In this document: one piece after another, positions 15,825-24,059 of the stretch | How positions within the stretch are numbered: position 1 is the first letter of the stretch | Layout of the letters: the number at the start of each line of letters is the position of its first letter | Assembly: GCA_035541875.1 (NCBI GenBank) | Contig: DATKML010000037.1 | Span: 1-64,000, forward strand | Direction: 5' to 3' | Source of the DNA: JAJPHI01 sp035541875 | Lineage (GTDB): Bacteria > Desulfobacterota > Binatia > Binatales > Binataceae | Length of the DNA stretch: 64,000 bases | Made by a program: the position numbers and the translations under genes | Notes under the pieces: model-generated | The model's input: only the letters and a program-made list of their open reading frames with translations | Databases searched by the model: none | What the model was told of the DNA's origin: nothing

Positions 15825-17228
15825 ATGTCATTGGACTTACATCTGGATCGCGAAGAGGTTCCGCTTCTCGTCGATCTCTACGAGCTGACGATGGCGGCGA
15901 GCTATTTCGCGCTTGGCTTTAATCAATCTGCGACGTTTAGTCTGAGTGTGCGCCGATTGCCGCCGCGCCGGGGTTTTCTGGTCGCTGCTGGACTCGAACG
16001 CCTGCTCGAAGTGATCGAAGAGTTCCGCTTCGATCAAGCTGCGGTCGACTACCTCGATTCGCTCGGGGTCTTCAAAGCAGAATTCCTCCATTTTTTGAGC
16101 GAATTGCGCTTTACCGGCGACGTCTCAGCGCTCCCCGAGGGAACGATCTTTTTCGCCAATGAGCCGCTCGTCGAAGTCACGGCGCCGCTAATCGAAGCGC
16201 AGATTCTCGAAACGATCGCGATGAACCAGATTGGTGTCTCCTCGTTGATCGCGAGTAAAGCCGCGCGCTCAACGATCGCGGCGCGTGGCCGGCGCCTGAT
16301 CGACTTTGGCATGCGGCGCAGTCAGGGAGCCGATGCAGCGCTGGTTGCCGCGCGGTCGAGTTATCTTGCGGGATTCACCGGCAGTTCGAATGTCCTTGCA
16401 GGACGTCGCTACGGGATTCCGCTATACGGCACGATGGCCCATAGCTACATCATGGCGCATGAGAACGAGCGTGCCGCCTTTGATCACTATGTGGCGCTCT
16501 TCCCCAAACTCAGTACGCTGCTGGTCGATACCTACGATACGGTTCGTGGCGTCGAGAATGCGGTGCGGGTCGCACTCGAACTGAAGCAGCAGGGTTTTAA
16601 GTTACAGGCGGTGCGTCTCGATAGCGGAAATCTGGCCGAGTTGGCGATTGCCTCGCGCCGGATTCTTGATGGTAACGGCCTCCACGATGTTGCGATTTTT
16701 GCCAGCGGAAATCTCGACGAATATCGCATCGCCGACCTAGTTCGTGCGGGCGCCCCGATCGATGCGTTCGGAGTCGGTACGGAGATGACCGTGAGTGGCG
16801 ACGCGCCGTCGCTCGATATTGCTTACAAGTTGGTCGAATATGCCGGAACGCCGCGCATCAAGACTTCCACCAACAAAGTGACGTTGCCTGGTCGTAAGCA
16901 GATCTATCGCGCTCTCAACGGGAGTGGTGGTTTCTACGCCGATATAATCAGTCTCGCCGATGAAAGTGCGTCTGCCGTCAGACGCGAATTCAAGCCCGAG
17001 CCATCCATTGCCGAACCATTGATGGAGAAGTGTATTAGTGCCGGCCAGAGGGTCGGCTCGCGACCAACGCTGAATGAATCGCGCGAGCGATTGCTTGCCG
17101 CGCTCAATAAACTCGAAGGCCGTTACAAGGACCTCGAGCAGCCGCAGAATTATCTGGTAAAGCTTTCAACCGCTCTGAATGCGATGATGGCTAACGAGCG
17201 CGCCCGCGCCGAAAGACGCCAGAGCTGA
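15825..17228 (+). CDS. pncB: Nicotinate phosphoribosyltransferase
   Basis: Converts nicotinate and PRPP to nicotinate mononucleotide with ATP, the salvage entry to NAD. It has 467 residues, in the range of the bacterial longer form. VDLYELTMAASYF at the N-terminus, GFLVAAGLERLLE, the barrel stretch GTMAHSYIMAHENE, whose first His is the probable phosphorylated residue, and DAFGVGTEMTVSGDAPSL are family marks. A short GGAG-containing site precedes the ATG. It follows the Lon-like gene after 39 bp, probably in the same transcript, and is convergent with the DAHP synthase gene across a repeat. Confidence 0.94.
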   Translation: MSLDLHLDREEVPLLVDLYELTMAASYFALGFNQSATFSLSVRRLPPRRGFLVAAGLERLLEVIEEFRFDQAAVDYLDSLGVFKAEFLHFLSELRFTGDVSALPEGTIFFANEPLVEVTAPLIEAQILETIAMNQIGVSSLIASKAARSTIAARGRRLIDFGMRRSQGADAALVAARSSYLAGFTGSSNVLAGRRYGIPLYGTMAHSYIMAHENERAAFDHYVALFPKLSTLLVDTYDTVRGVENAVRVALELKQQGFKLQAVRLDSGNLAELAIASRRILDGNGLHDVAIFASGNLDEYRIADLVRAGAPIDAFGVGTEMTVSGDAPSLDIAYKLVEYAGTPRIKTSTNKVTLPGRKQIYRALNGSGGFYADIISLADESASAVRREFKPEPSIAEPLMEKCISAGQRVGSRPTLNESRERLLAALNKLEGRYKDLEQPQNYLVKLSTALNAMMANERARAERRQS

Positions 17229-17252
17229 GCGCGAATAGCCCTGGACGCACCT

Positions 17253-17300
17253 GTCGTTTTGAACGGAGCGAAGGATCTCGCGATTCTTCGCTCCGCGGAA
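17253..17300. repeat. Paired inverted repeat, locus B
   Basis: GTCGTTTTGAACGGAGCG (17253-17270) and the following AAGGATCTCG meet GATTCTTCGCTCCGCGG (17282-17298) with almost no spacer. AGCGAAGGATC and GATTCTTCGCT form a hairpin across TCGC. This is a degenerate, compact copy of the element at 1870-2005, placed between convergent pncB and the DAHP synthase gene. Confidence 0.65.
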
Positions 17301-17313
17301 ATGAACTGGAGCC

Positions 17314-18378
17314 TTAGGCGGATGCTTGGGGTCGTTCGGCGAGCTTAGCCGCCGCTTCGAGTAAGCATCGCTCGGTGGTCGGCCAATCGATACAAGGATC
17401 GGTAATCGATACGCCGTACTTAAGCGCAGCGCGTCCATTGGCGATGGATTGATTGCCGGGTCCGAGATTGCTTTCGAGCATCACACCCATAATCGAATTG
17501 CTGCCGGTGCTGACTTGCTCCACCAGCGCTTCGAGAATAGCAGGCTGCTTGGTGTAATCCTTCGAAGTCTGGGCGTGCGAGCAATCGACCATCACGCGCG
17601 GCTCGACCTTGACCTTCTCCAGCATCCGGCAACACTCCTCGATACTCTTGGCATCGAAGTTTGGTGTCTTGCCGCCGCGCAGGACGACGTGGGTGTCGGG
17701 ATTGCCGGTAGTTCGAACGATCGCGGTGAGCCCGTCTTGATTGATGCCCAGAAAAGAATGTGGCCGGCGCGACGATTCAATCGCATTCACAGCCACCTGC
17801 AGATTGCCGTCGGTGGAGTTCTTGAAACCCACCGGCATCGAGAGGCCGCTCGCCAGTTCGCGATGGGTCTGGGATTCCGTTGTGCGCGCGCCGATAGCGG
17901 TCCAGGAAATCAGGTCAGCAATATACTGCGGTGAGATCGGATCGAGCATCTCGGTTCCGGCCGCGAGTCCCATCCGGTTGATGTCGAGCAGCAGACGCCG
18001 GGCAATGCGCAACCCTGCTTCGACGTCGCAGCTATCATCCATATGGGGATCATTGATGAGCCCCTTCCATCCAATCGTCGTGCGCGGTTTTTCGAAATAG
18101 ACGCGCATCACTACGAAGAACTGCTTTTCCAGTCGCGGCTTCAGGGCCGCAAGACGGCGTGCGTAATCGAGCGCTGCCTCAGGGTCGTGAATCGAGCAAG
18201 GTCCCACGAGGCAGAGCAGCCGCTTGTCATCGCCGCGGAGAATCCGGCGAATCGTTTCGCGCGCATTAACCACGGTCTCGACGATAGGCTCCTCGAGAGG
18301 AAGCTCCGCCTTGAGCACTCGGGGCGGGATTAAAACCTCGGTCCCCCGAACATTGATATCCTGAATCTTACGCGTCAT
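17314..18378 (-). CDS. aroG: 3-deoxy-7-phosphoheptulonate (DAHP) synthase, AroG/AroF/AroH type
   Basis: First step of the shikimate pathway: phosphoenolpyruvate plus erythrose 4-phosphate to DAHP. The 354-residue protein carries the class I-alpha signatures LVGPCSIHD, MRVYFEKPRTT, GLINDPHMD, AIGARTTESQ, GFKNSTDGN, LRGGKTPNFD and VDCSHAQTSKD. I start it at ATG 18378 because MTRKIQDINVRGTEVL lines up with the usual N-terminus; a GTG at 18450 would add 24 unrelated residues. Neither start has a good ribosome site. It is a single-gene unit, divergent from the RskA-like gene. Which aromatic amino acid inhibits it cannot be told here. Confidence 0.95.
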   Translation of the reverse strand: MTRKIQDINVRGTEVLIPPRVLKAELPLEEPIVETVVNARETIRRILRGDDKRLLCLVGPCSIHDPEAALDYARRLAALKPRLEKQFFVVMRVYFEKPRTTIGWKGLINDPHMDDSCDVEAGLRIARRLLLDINRMGLAAGTEMLDPISPQYIADLISWTAIGARTTESQTHRELASGLSMPVGFKNSTDGNLQVAVNAIESSRRPHSFLGINQDGLTAIVRTTGNPDTHVVLRGGKTPNFDAKSIEECCRMLEKVKVEPRVMVDCSHAQTSKDYTKQPAILEALVEQVSTGSNSIMGVMLESNLGPGNQSIANGRAALKYGVSITDPCIDWPTTERCLLEAAAKLAERPQASA

Positions 18379-18479
18379 AAGGAGATCGGTAAGCTTACCG
18401 CAATCAAATAAAAGCACAAAGTGCCCTACGGGCCCTAATTTTCGGCTCACAGATAGCCTTGCGGTTCGACGGATCGCGC

Positions 18480-18485
18480 TATAAT
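18480..18485 (+). promoter_or_regulatory. Candidate -10 element before the nine-gene F420 run
   Basis: TATAAT stands 28 bp before ATG 18514, with a partial TTGCGG 15 bp upstream (18459-18464). A near-palindrome CAAGGAGCCTTG (18486-18497) lies right after it and could be an operator. Confidence 0.4.
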
Positions 18486-18513
18486 CAAGGAGCCTTGATA
18501 GGCATGAACCGTT

Positions 18514-19203
18514 ATGGCTGGTGATGCAGCATCTTTGTCCGCCGCCCCTGCGATGGGCGTGCCGGGCGCACTGCCACCCAAAGTCTCGCGGCTGCGACAG
18601 CCGGGCTTTTGGGGGGCGATCGCCGGGATGGCTTTAGCGATCACGCTAGCCTGCGGCATCGTCGCGACCGAGATGGTGGGCCTCTACGGCGACCGAGCGC
18701 ACAGCTTTCAGCGGAAATTGAATCGATTGCAGGCGCGACTGATTCAGATGCAGTCGCGGCTAACCTCGGCCGATAACAAAATGGCCGAGATGCAGCGGGA
18801 GGCGGCTTTCCGCGACGAGTTCGAACGTATCTTCGCTGCGCCCGACGGCAAAATCGTGAAGTTGGAAGTGCGCAATCGCGCCGATATTGGTGGGGCCCTG
18901 GTTGTGAGCCATCGCATCGGCGAAGCGGCGTTGGATCTGCAGGGACTGCCGGTTCCTCCCGCCGAAAACGCTTACACCGTATGGTGGCTCAGGCGACAAG
19001 GCGCTCCGGTCCGCGTAGCGCAGCTTGATAGGCCTGCAGACAAATCCTCCGAAATAATCGCGAAGTTACCGCTTCCCCCGCCTGATGCGACCGAGATCAT
19101 GATAACCGAGCAACCGACTTCGATGGCCGATCATCGCGGTGCGCCGGTTATCTTCAAGGGCGAGTTGCACCAACTTTCATCGCCCCTTCCTCACGGCAGA
19201 TAA
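18514..19203 (+). CDS. Membrane protein with RskA-like C-terminal domain
   Basis: A 229-residue protein: cytoplasmic tail (1-30), one membrane helix (about 32-56), a predicted coiled coil (64-106, FQRKLNRLQARLIQMQSRL), and an extracytoplasmic domain (115-222). The last part resembles the C-terminal domain of anti-sigma-K factors (LPVPPAENAYTVWWLRRQG, then PDATEIMITEQPTSM and PVIFKGEL). True RskA proteins have an N-terminal sigma-binding domain and a partner sigma factor gene; neither is seen here. It may sense envelope conditions or simply be an anchored scaffold. It stops 16 bp before the FAD oxidoreductase gene and heads the run that contains cofGHDE. Confidence 0.65.
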   Translation: MAGDAASLSAAPAMGVPGALPPKVSRLRQPGFWGAIAGMALAITLACGIVATEMVGLYGDRAHSFQRKLNRLQARLIQMQSRLTSADNKMAEMQREAAFRDEFERIFAAPDGKIVKLEVRNRADIGGALVVSHRIGEAALDLQGLPVPPAENAYTVWWLRRQGAPVRVAQLDRPADKSSEIIAKLPLPPPDATEIMITEQPTSMADHRGAPVIFKGELHQLSSPLPHGR

Positions 19204-19219
19204 CCTCCGGAGGCATCTG

Positions 19220-20338
19220 ATGGCATCGCAGGAGGATAGCTCGCGGCGCTGGGGTCCGGTGCCGTGGGGTCGCCTGCCGTTTGCCCCCTCGACGGCTCCG
19301 CTCCCGCGGAACCCTGACGTTGCGATTGTCGGGGGCGGTCTCACTGGAACGAGTGCGGCATATCACCTCGCGCATCGCGGCCTTTCTGTCGTTTTGTTTG
19401 AGGCTGATCGTATCGGTTCTGGCGCGAGTGGTCGGACGGGCGGGTTGGCGCTTGAGGGTCTTACTCATGGTCCGCGCGAAGGCGCCAGCGATTGCCTCGC
19501 GGGACTAGCCAAGCTCGTCGATGAGTTGAGTATCGATTGTGGCTTGGCGCTCCCCGGATGCTGGGAGATCGAGCATAGGGTTCGCACCGTGGCTGAGAGC
19601 CCGCCGTGGACGGATGGCGGAGCGTCGATTGGTATTCGGCGGACCGTGCCGGGCGGAGTCGTAGAACCTTCAAGGTTGGTGACTGGAATCGCGGCGGCTG
19701 CAATCGCGGCGGGAGCGAAGATCTACGAGCAGTCCCGCGTCGAACAGCTCGACCCACGATCGAATAAAGTTCAAGTAAAACTTGAAGCAATTCACCCCGG
19801 CTCAGTGATTGTCGCGCTCAATGCCTGGACGTCTGCGCTCGTTCCCGCGATTCGCAATGTTCAGGCGGCACTGACTTATGCCTGCGTTACGGAGCCTCTG
19901 AGCGAGGACACGCTGGAAGCGATCGGGCTTGTCGAGCGGATCCCCTTTTACACCATCGACACGCCGTACCTCTGGGGCCGCGTATGCGATGATCGGAGTG
20001 TGGTCTTCGGTGCTGGTCTGACGGCCGGCGATGCTCCCGGTCTTGAGACTATCGTGATGACCGACCATGAACCCGCGGCGATTCTCGACCGACTGGTAGG
20101 GCGGGTCCATCGACTTAATCCGTTGCTTGCGGACGTTGCGATTCGAGCTCGATGGGCCGGGCCGGTTGCCTTCCGTGAGGGTGCGATCCCGATTCTCACG
20201 CGCTATCCGGCTAATGAGAACCTTCTCATTGCAGGCGCTTATGCTGGGCATGGCGTGGCGTTCAGCGTCCACGCAGGTCGGTTGATGGCGGATGCTATAA
20301 TCAACGGCACAGCGTTTCCGGAGTGGGGCGCCATTTAA
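19220..20338 (+). CDS. FAD-dependent oxidoreductase (DAO family)
   Basis: A 372-residue flavoprotein of the D-amino-acid oxidase/glycine oxidase fold. The dinucleotide motif is DVAIVGGGLTGTSAAYHL (about 33-50) with the acidic end of strand 2 at FEADRIGSGASGR. Late in the chain IRARWAGPVAFREGAIPI and NLLIAGAYAGHGVAFSV match the closing FAD-contact region. ATG 19220 has GGAGG 6 nt upstream; a longer frame from 19139 overlaps the previous gene and is less likely. Members oxidise amines, amino acids or sarcosine-like substrates. The gene lies 20 bp before a class I glutamine amidotransferase gene, which hints at a linked nitrogen reaction. The substrate is unknown. Confidence 0.88.
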   Translation: MASQEDSSRRWGPVPWGRLPFAPSTAPLPRNPDVAIVGGGLTGTSAAYHLAHRGLSVVLFEADRIGSGASGRTGGLALEGLTHGPREGASDCLAGLAKLVDELSIDCGLALPGCWEIEHRVRTVAESPPWTDGGASIGIRRTVPGGVVEPSRLVTGIAAAAIAAGAKIYEQSRVEQLDPRSNKVQVKLEAIHPGSVIVALNAWTSALVPAIRNVQAALTYACVTEPLSEDTLEAIGLVERIPFYTIDTPYLWGRVCDDRSVVFGAGLTAGDAPGLETIVMTDHEPAAILDRLVGRVHRLNPLLADVAIRARWAGPVAFREGAIPILTRYPANENLLIAGAYAGHGVAFSVHAGRLMADAIINGTAFPEWGAI

Positions 20339-20358
20339 ACGAAGCGACGGTTAAGTAG

Positions 20359-21066
20359 ATGGCGAAGGTAGTCGTCTTACAGCATCATCCCGCAGAGAAC
20401 CTTGGCGCGATTGCCGACGCGCTCGCGGCATCGGCGCTCGCATGGCAATACGTCCGCGTCCACGACGACCATCCTATTCCACAGGAAATCGGCGCTGCCG
20501 GTGGTCTGATTGTGATGGGTGGGCCGCAGACGGTTTACCAGACCGATCGCTATCCTTTTCTGCACGACGAGATGCGTCTGATCGAATCGGCATTGAAAGA
20601 GAACAAGCCGGTGCTGGGTGTCTGCCTCGGGAGCCAGTTGTTGGCTGCTACACTCGGCGCGAAGGTCTATCGCGGGCCGGAGCGCGAAATCGGATGGTAC
20701 CGCGTGCGCCTGAGCGAGGCGGCCAAGGATGATCGGCTGCTGCGCGGCCTTGCGCAGGACTTTATGGCTGCGCATTGGCATAGCGATGTCTTTGACCTGC
20801 CATCGGGCGCGACGGCGCTCGCTTCGTCCGATAAGACCGCAGTGCAAGGGTTCAAATACGGTGAGAATGCCTACGGCTTCTTGTTCCACGCCGAGATGAC
20901 CGACGAAATACTGGGCGCCCTCGTGGCCGAATTCGGCGAGGGGCTCAAGCGGGTCGGGATCGACGGCGACGCGATTCTGAGCGCCGCACCGGACCATCTA
21001 CCGCAACTAGGGCATATCGGTGAGACGATCTTTACCCGCTGGTCGGCGCCAATTCAGGGGACGTGA
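20359..21066 (+). CDS. Class I glutamine amidotransferase (GMP synthase-like domain)
   Basis: A 235-residue stand-alone class I amidotransferase. The nucleophile elbow is VLGVCLGSQLLA (Cys89) and the rest of the triad is His177 and Glu179 in YGFLFHAEMTD. Early IVMGGPQTVYQTDRYPFL matches the GMP-synthase-like subgroup, in which such free-standing domains often act as glutaminases or gamma-glutamyl hydrolases on an unknown partner. There is no synthetase domain. It is in the same run as cofE, which makes gamma-glutamyl bonds, so a link to that chemistry is a possible but unproven idea. Confidence 0.85.
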   Translation: MAKVVVLQHHPAENLGAIADALAASALAWQYVRVHDDHPIPQEIGAAGGLIVMGGPQTVYQTDRYPFLHDEMRLIESALKENKPVLGVCLGSQLLAATLGAKVYRGPEREIGWYRVRLSEAAKDDRLLRGLAQDFMAAHWHSDVFDLPSGATALASSDKTAVQGFKYGENAYGFLFHAEMTDEILGALVAEFGEGLKRVGIDGDAILSAAPDHLPQLGHIGETIFTRWSAPIQGT

Positions 21067-21114
21067 TCAGCTTATCCGACGCGTGATGATTAAGTTCTTG
21101 GCGAGGTGAAAACG

Positions 21115-21540
21115 ATGCCAACACGGGTCCACGTTCATCTGAAGGTAAAGGATCTCGAACGCAGCCGCGCCTTTTACGAACACTTCTTCGGCGGCGCTCC
21201 AGTCAAGGTTAAGGCTGACCAAATCAAGTTTTTGCCGTCGTGGGCACCGGTGAATCTCGCCCTCTCTGTGGCGCATCGAGGTGAAGCGCCGGGCGGCTTC
21301 GTAAATCACTTGGGGGTAGAGGTCGATTCGGGCGAAGCTGTGATGACTCATCTGCTGCGGGTCAAGGCCGCCGGTATCGCGACGCGCGAGCAGCTCAACG
21401 TGAACTGTTGCTACGCCAATCAGAGCAAGTTCTGGGTGATCGATCCCGATGGCGTCGAATGGGAGATCTACCACGTGAATCACGATCTCGTGGAAAAACA
21501 CGGCGGGGGAGTGGATCAGATCAATGTTCCCGCCAGCTAG
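21115..21540 (+). CDS. Glyoxalase/dioxygenase-fold protein of the ArsI/CadI type
   Basis: A 141-residue VOC-fold protein. It opens with RVHVHLKVKDLERSRAFYEHFFG, has LALSVAHRG and FVNHLGVEVDS, and NVNCCYANQSKFWVIDPDG. The paired cysteines at that point match the substrate-binding pair of ArsI, the C-As lyase that removes methyl or aryl groups from trivalent organoarsenicals; CadI proteins share the fold. Metal ligands would be His6-type, His in VNHLGVE and Glu in WEIYHV. No other ars gene is nearby. ATG 21115 has GAGGTG 6 nt upstream; a GTG at 21106 is the alternative. The role in the F420 run is unclear. Confidence 0.8.
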   Translation: MPTRVHVHLKVKDLERSRAFYEHFFGGAPVKVKADQIKFLPSWAPVNLALSVAHRGEAPGGFVNHLGVEVDSGEAVMTHLLRVKAAGIATREQLNVNCCYANQSKFWVIDPDGVEWEIYHVNHDLVEKHGGGVDQINVPAS

Positions 21541-21612
21541 GCGCTCTCCCATAGAAGGCCCGGGATTGATTGCCTAGCTGCGACCGATCGCCTATAACCA
21601 GCCGAGATTGTG

Positions 21613-22803
21613 ATGCCTGAGCAGTCGGTCAGCACCTCTGTCCCCACTTCTTTCTCGATTCGGGAAATTCTTGATCGAGCATTGGCAGGGAAGCGTCTCG
21701 ATACTGCCGATGCAGTCGCGCTGATCGAGTGCAGCGACGATGACCTGCCGACCGTGATGAAGGCGGCATCTTTGCTTCGCGATCAGGGAAAGGGGCGCGA
21801 CGTTTCGTACTCGCGCAAAGTCTTTCTGCCGGTCACTAATCTCTGTCGCGATCGCTGTACCTATTGCACCTTTCGCAAGGACCCGAACGATCCCGGCGCC
21901 TGGACCATGATGCTCGATGAAATCGCGGCATGGTCGCGACGTGGCGCGGAACTCGGATGCAAAGAGGCGCTGATGTGTCTCGGCGACAAGCCTGAACTCG
22001 CCTTCAAGGAATATCGCGCGACGCTGCAAAGCCTAGGCGTCGGCAGCACGATTGATTATGTCGGTCAGGCCTGTGCGACCGCGCTCGAGCAGGGTCTGCT
22101 GCCCCATACGAATGCCGGAATCATGTCCCGCGCCGAGATGGCGGTGCTGCGACCGCTCAACGTCAGCATGGGCTTGATGCTCGAGAGTATCTCGCCCCGG
22201 CTGCGGCAGCGCGGTGGGGCGCATCAGTGGGCGCCCGACAAGGACCCCGCGGTCCGGCTTCGGATGATCGACGAGGCCGGTGAACTGCGCATCCCATTTA
22301 CGACCGGCATCCTGATCGGGATCGGCGATACGCCGGCGGAGCGCGCACAAAGTCTTAGCGCGATTCGTGACTCGCACGAGCGTTACGGTCATATTCAAGA
22401 GGTGATTATCCAGAACTTTCGCGCCAAGCCGGAGATTCCGCTGGCCGATGCGCCCGAGCCTGATCGCTTCGATATGGCTCGGGCTATCGCGACCGCGCGA
22501 CTGTTGCTGGGTCCCGAGATGAACGTGCAGGCGCCGCCCAATTTGTCGCCGCACGAGATCGAGTTATTCCTCGATGCTGGAATCAACGACTGGGGTGGTA
22601 TCTCGCCCCTGAGCAAGGATTACGTCAATCCCGAGGCCCCATGGCCACACCTCGCGGCGTTGGCGGATAGATGTGCGCAAGCCGGCTTTCACCTAATTCA
22701 GCGGCTCGCGATTTACCCCGATTACATCAATGACGAGTGGGTCGACCCGGCGATGATGCCGCATATCGACCGGCTCGCCGGTCAGCTTTCAGCGGAGGTC
22801 TAA
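21613..22803 (+). CDS. cofG: FO synthase subunit CofG (radical SAM)
   Basis: With CofH it makes FO (7,8-didemethyl-8-hydroxy-5-deazariboflavin), the deazaflavin part of coenzyme F420. The 396-residue protein has the radical SAM motif TNLCRDRCTYCTFRK (Cys78, Cys82, Cys85). GACRILLMCLGDKPE-type loop is seen as KEALMCLGDKPEL, and NLSPHEIELFLDAGINDWGGISPL is a CofG mark (quoted in part: DAGINDWGGISPL). It is followed after 2 bp by cofH, an arrangement that keeps the two halves in step. In actinobacteria the two are fused as FbiC; here they are separate. ATG 21613 is preferred to GTG 21610. Confidence 0.95.
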   Translation: MPEQSVSTSVPTSFSIREILDRALAGKRLDTADAVALIECSDDDLPTVMKAASLLRDQGKGRDVSYSRKVFLPVTNLCRDRCTYCTFRKDPNDPGAWTMMLDEIAAWSRRGAELGCKEALMCLGDKPELAFKEYRATLQSLGVGSTIDYVGQACATALEQGLLPHTNAGIMSRAEMAVLRPLNVSMGLMLESISPRLRQRGGAHQWAPDKDPAVRLRMIDEAGELRIPFTTGILIGIGDTPAERAQSLSAIRDSHERYGHIQEVIIQNFRAKPEIPLADAPEPDRFDMARAIATARLLLGPEMNVQAPPNLSPHEIELFLDAGINDWGGISPLSKDYVNPEAPWPHLAALADRCAQAGFHLIQRLAIYPDYINDEWVDPAMMPHIDRLAGQLSAEV

Positions 22804-22805
22804 GT

Positions 22806-24059
22806 ATGAACCTCGACGAGATGCGCGGCTTCGTCGACGAAGTCGAAGCGGCGCCTTTGTCCCAATTGATCGATCGGGCTTCGCCAGCAGTGCGCGAAGC
22901 ACTCAAGCACAGCCTGGCGAAGGTAGAGCTCACGCCCGAAGAGGGATTGCTCCTCTATACAGCAGAGGGTGACGACCTGCGTGCAGTTGTGAAGTGCGCG
23001 GATCTGGCGCGGGCCGAAGACGTTGGCGACGAAGTTACCTACGTCGTTAATCGCAATCTGAACTTCACGAATATCTGCTTCGTCGGATGCGGCTTCTGTG
23101 GCTTCAAGCGCCAGCGATGGGAGTCTGACGCCTACGATCACGACAACGATACGATTCTGGGGAAGATCGCCGATGCGATCGCACGCGGTGCGACCGAGGT
23201 CTGTATCCAGGGCGGGATCAATCCCGAGATGCCGGCGTTCAAGTACCGGGATATCCTCGACGTCATCAAGGCACGGTTCCCCGAAATTCATATTCACGCC
23301 TTCTCTCCGATGGAGATCATGTACGGGGCGCGGCGCGTGAACATGAACTATCGCGATTACATCGGGATACTGCGCGAGCACGGTCTCGGCTCGATTCCTG
23401 GCACGGCTGCGGAAATCCTCGATGACGATATCCGCGAGATCCTGAGCCATAAAAAAGTCGATGTGGCGACGTGGGTCGATATCATCACCACGGCGCATGC
23501 GCTCGGTGTGCCGACGACCTCGACCATCATGTATGGCCATCTGGAGAAGCCGCGCCACGTTATCAACCATCTGAATCTGCTGCGGTCGATCCAGAAGGAA
23601 ACCCATGGCTTCACGGAGTTCGTGCCGCTGCGTTTCATCCATGAGAACACCGTGCTCTATCGGAAAGGGTTGGTCGATCCGCCGCCGCTCGGCACGCTGG
23701 ACCTCCAGATGTATGCATTCTCACGGCTCTTTCTGCGCGGGCAGATCAACAATCTCCAGACGTCGTGGGTGAAGCTTGGAGTTGATTGCGCGGCAGTCAC
23801 GCTCAAGGCCGGATGCAATGATTTTTCCGGCACGTTGATGGAGGAGAGCATCACGGCTGAGGCCGGTGGCACCTCCGGCGAGTTCGTGGCGGTTGATCTC
23901 ATTGAAGAGAAGGCGCGCGAGATGGGCCGCATCGCGGTCGAGCGCACGACTACCTACAAGAAACTTTACGGTAAGAAGGCACCCAATGGCGCGCGGCCGA
24001 TCACACCCTCGTTCACCAGCCTCGATAGTCACGTTAGCGGGGGGGGTGGGGGCCGCTAA
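22806..24059 (+). CDS. cofH: FO synthase subunit CofH (radical SAM)
   Basis: CofH couples tyrosine to the ribityl-diaminouracil intermediate; CofG then closes the ring. The 417-residue protein carries FTNICFVGCGFCGFKR (Cys91, Cys95, Cys98), EVCIQGGINPEMP and GLGSIPGTAAEILDD. Start ATG 22806 has GGAGG upstream inside the end of cofG; a longer frame from 22737 overlaps cofG and is not needed. Its last 25 codons overlap cofD in another frame, ending in a glycine run encoded by a G8 tract (see findings). That glycine-rich tail, SGGGGGR, is not part of the conserved family and looks like a by-product of the overlap. Confidence 0.95.
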   Translation: MNLDEMRGFVDEVEAAPLSQLIDRASPAVREALKHSLAKVELTPEEGLLLYTAEGDDLRAVVKCADLARAEDVGDEVTYVVNRNLNFTNICFVGCGFCGFKRQRWESDAYDHDNDTILGKIADAIARGATEVCIQGGINPEMPAFKYRDILDVIKARFPEIHIHAFSPMEIMYGARRVNMNYRDYIGILREHGLGSIPGTAAEILDDDIREILSHKKVDVATWVDIITTAHALGVPTTSTIMYGHLEKPRHVINHLNLLRSIQKETHGFTEFVPLRFIHENTVLYRKGLVDPPPLGTLDLQMYAFSRLFLRGQINNLQTSWVKLGVDCAAVTLKAGCNDFSGTLMEESITAEAGGTSGEFVAVDLIEEKAREMGRIAVERTTTYKKLYGKKAPNGARPITPSFTSLDSHVSGGGGGR

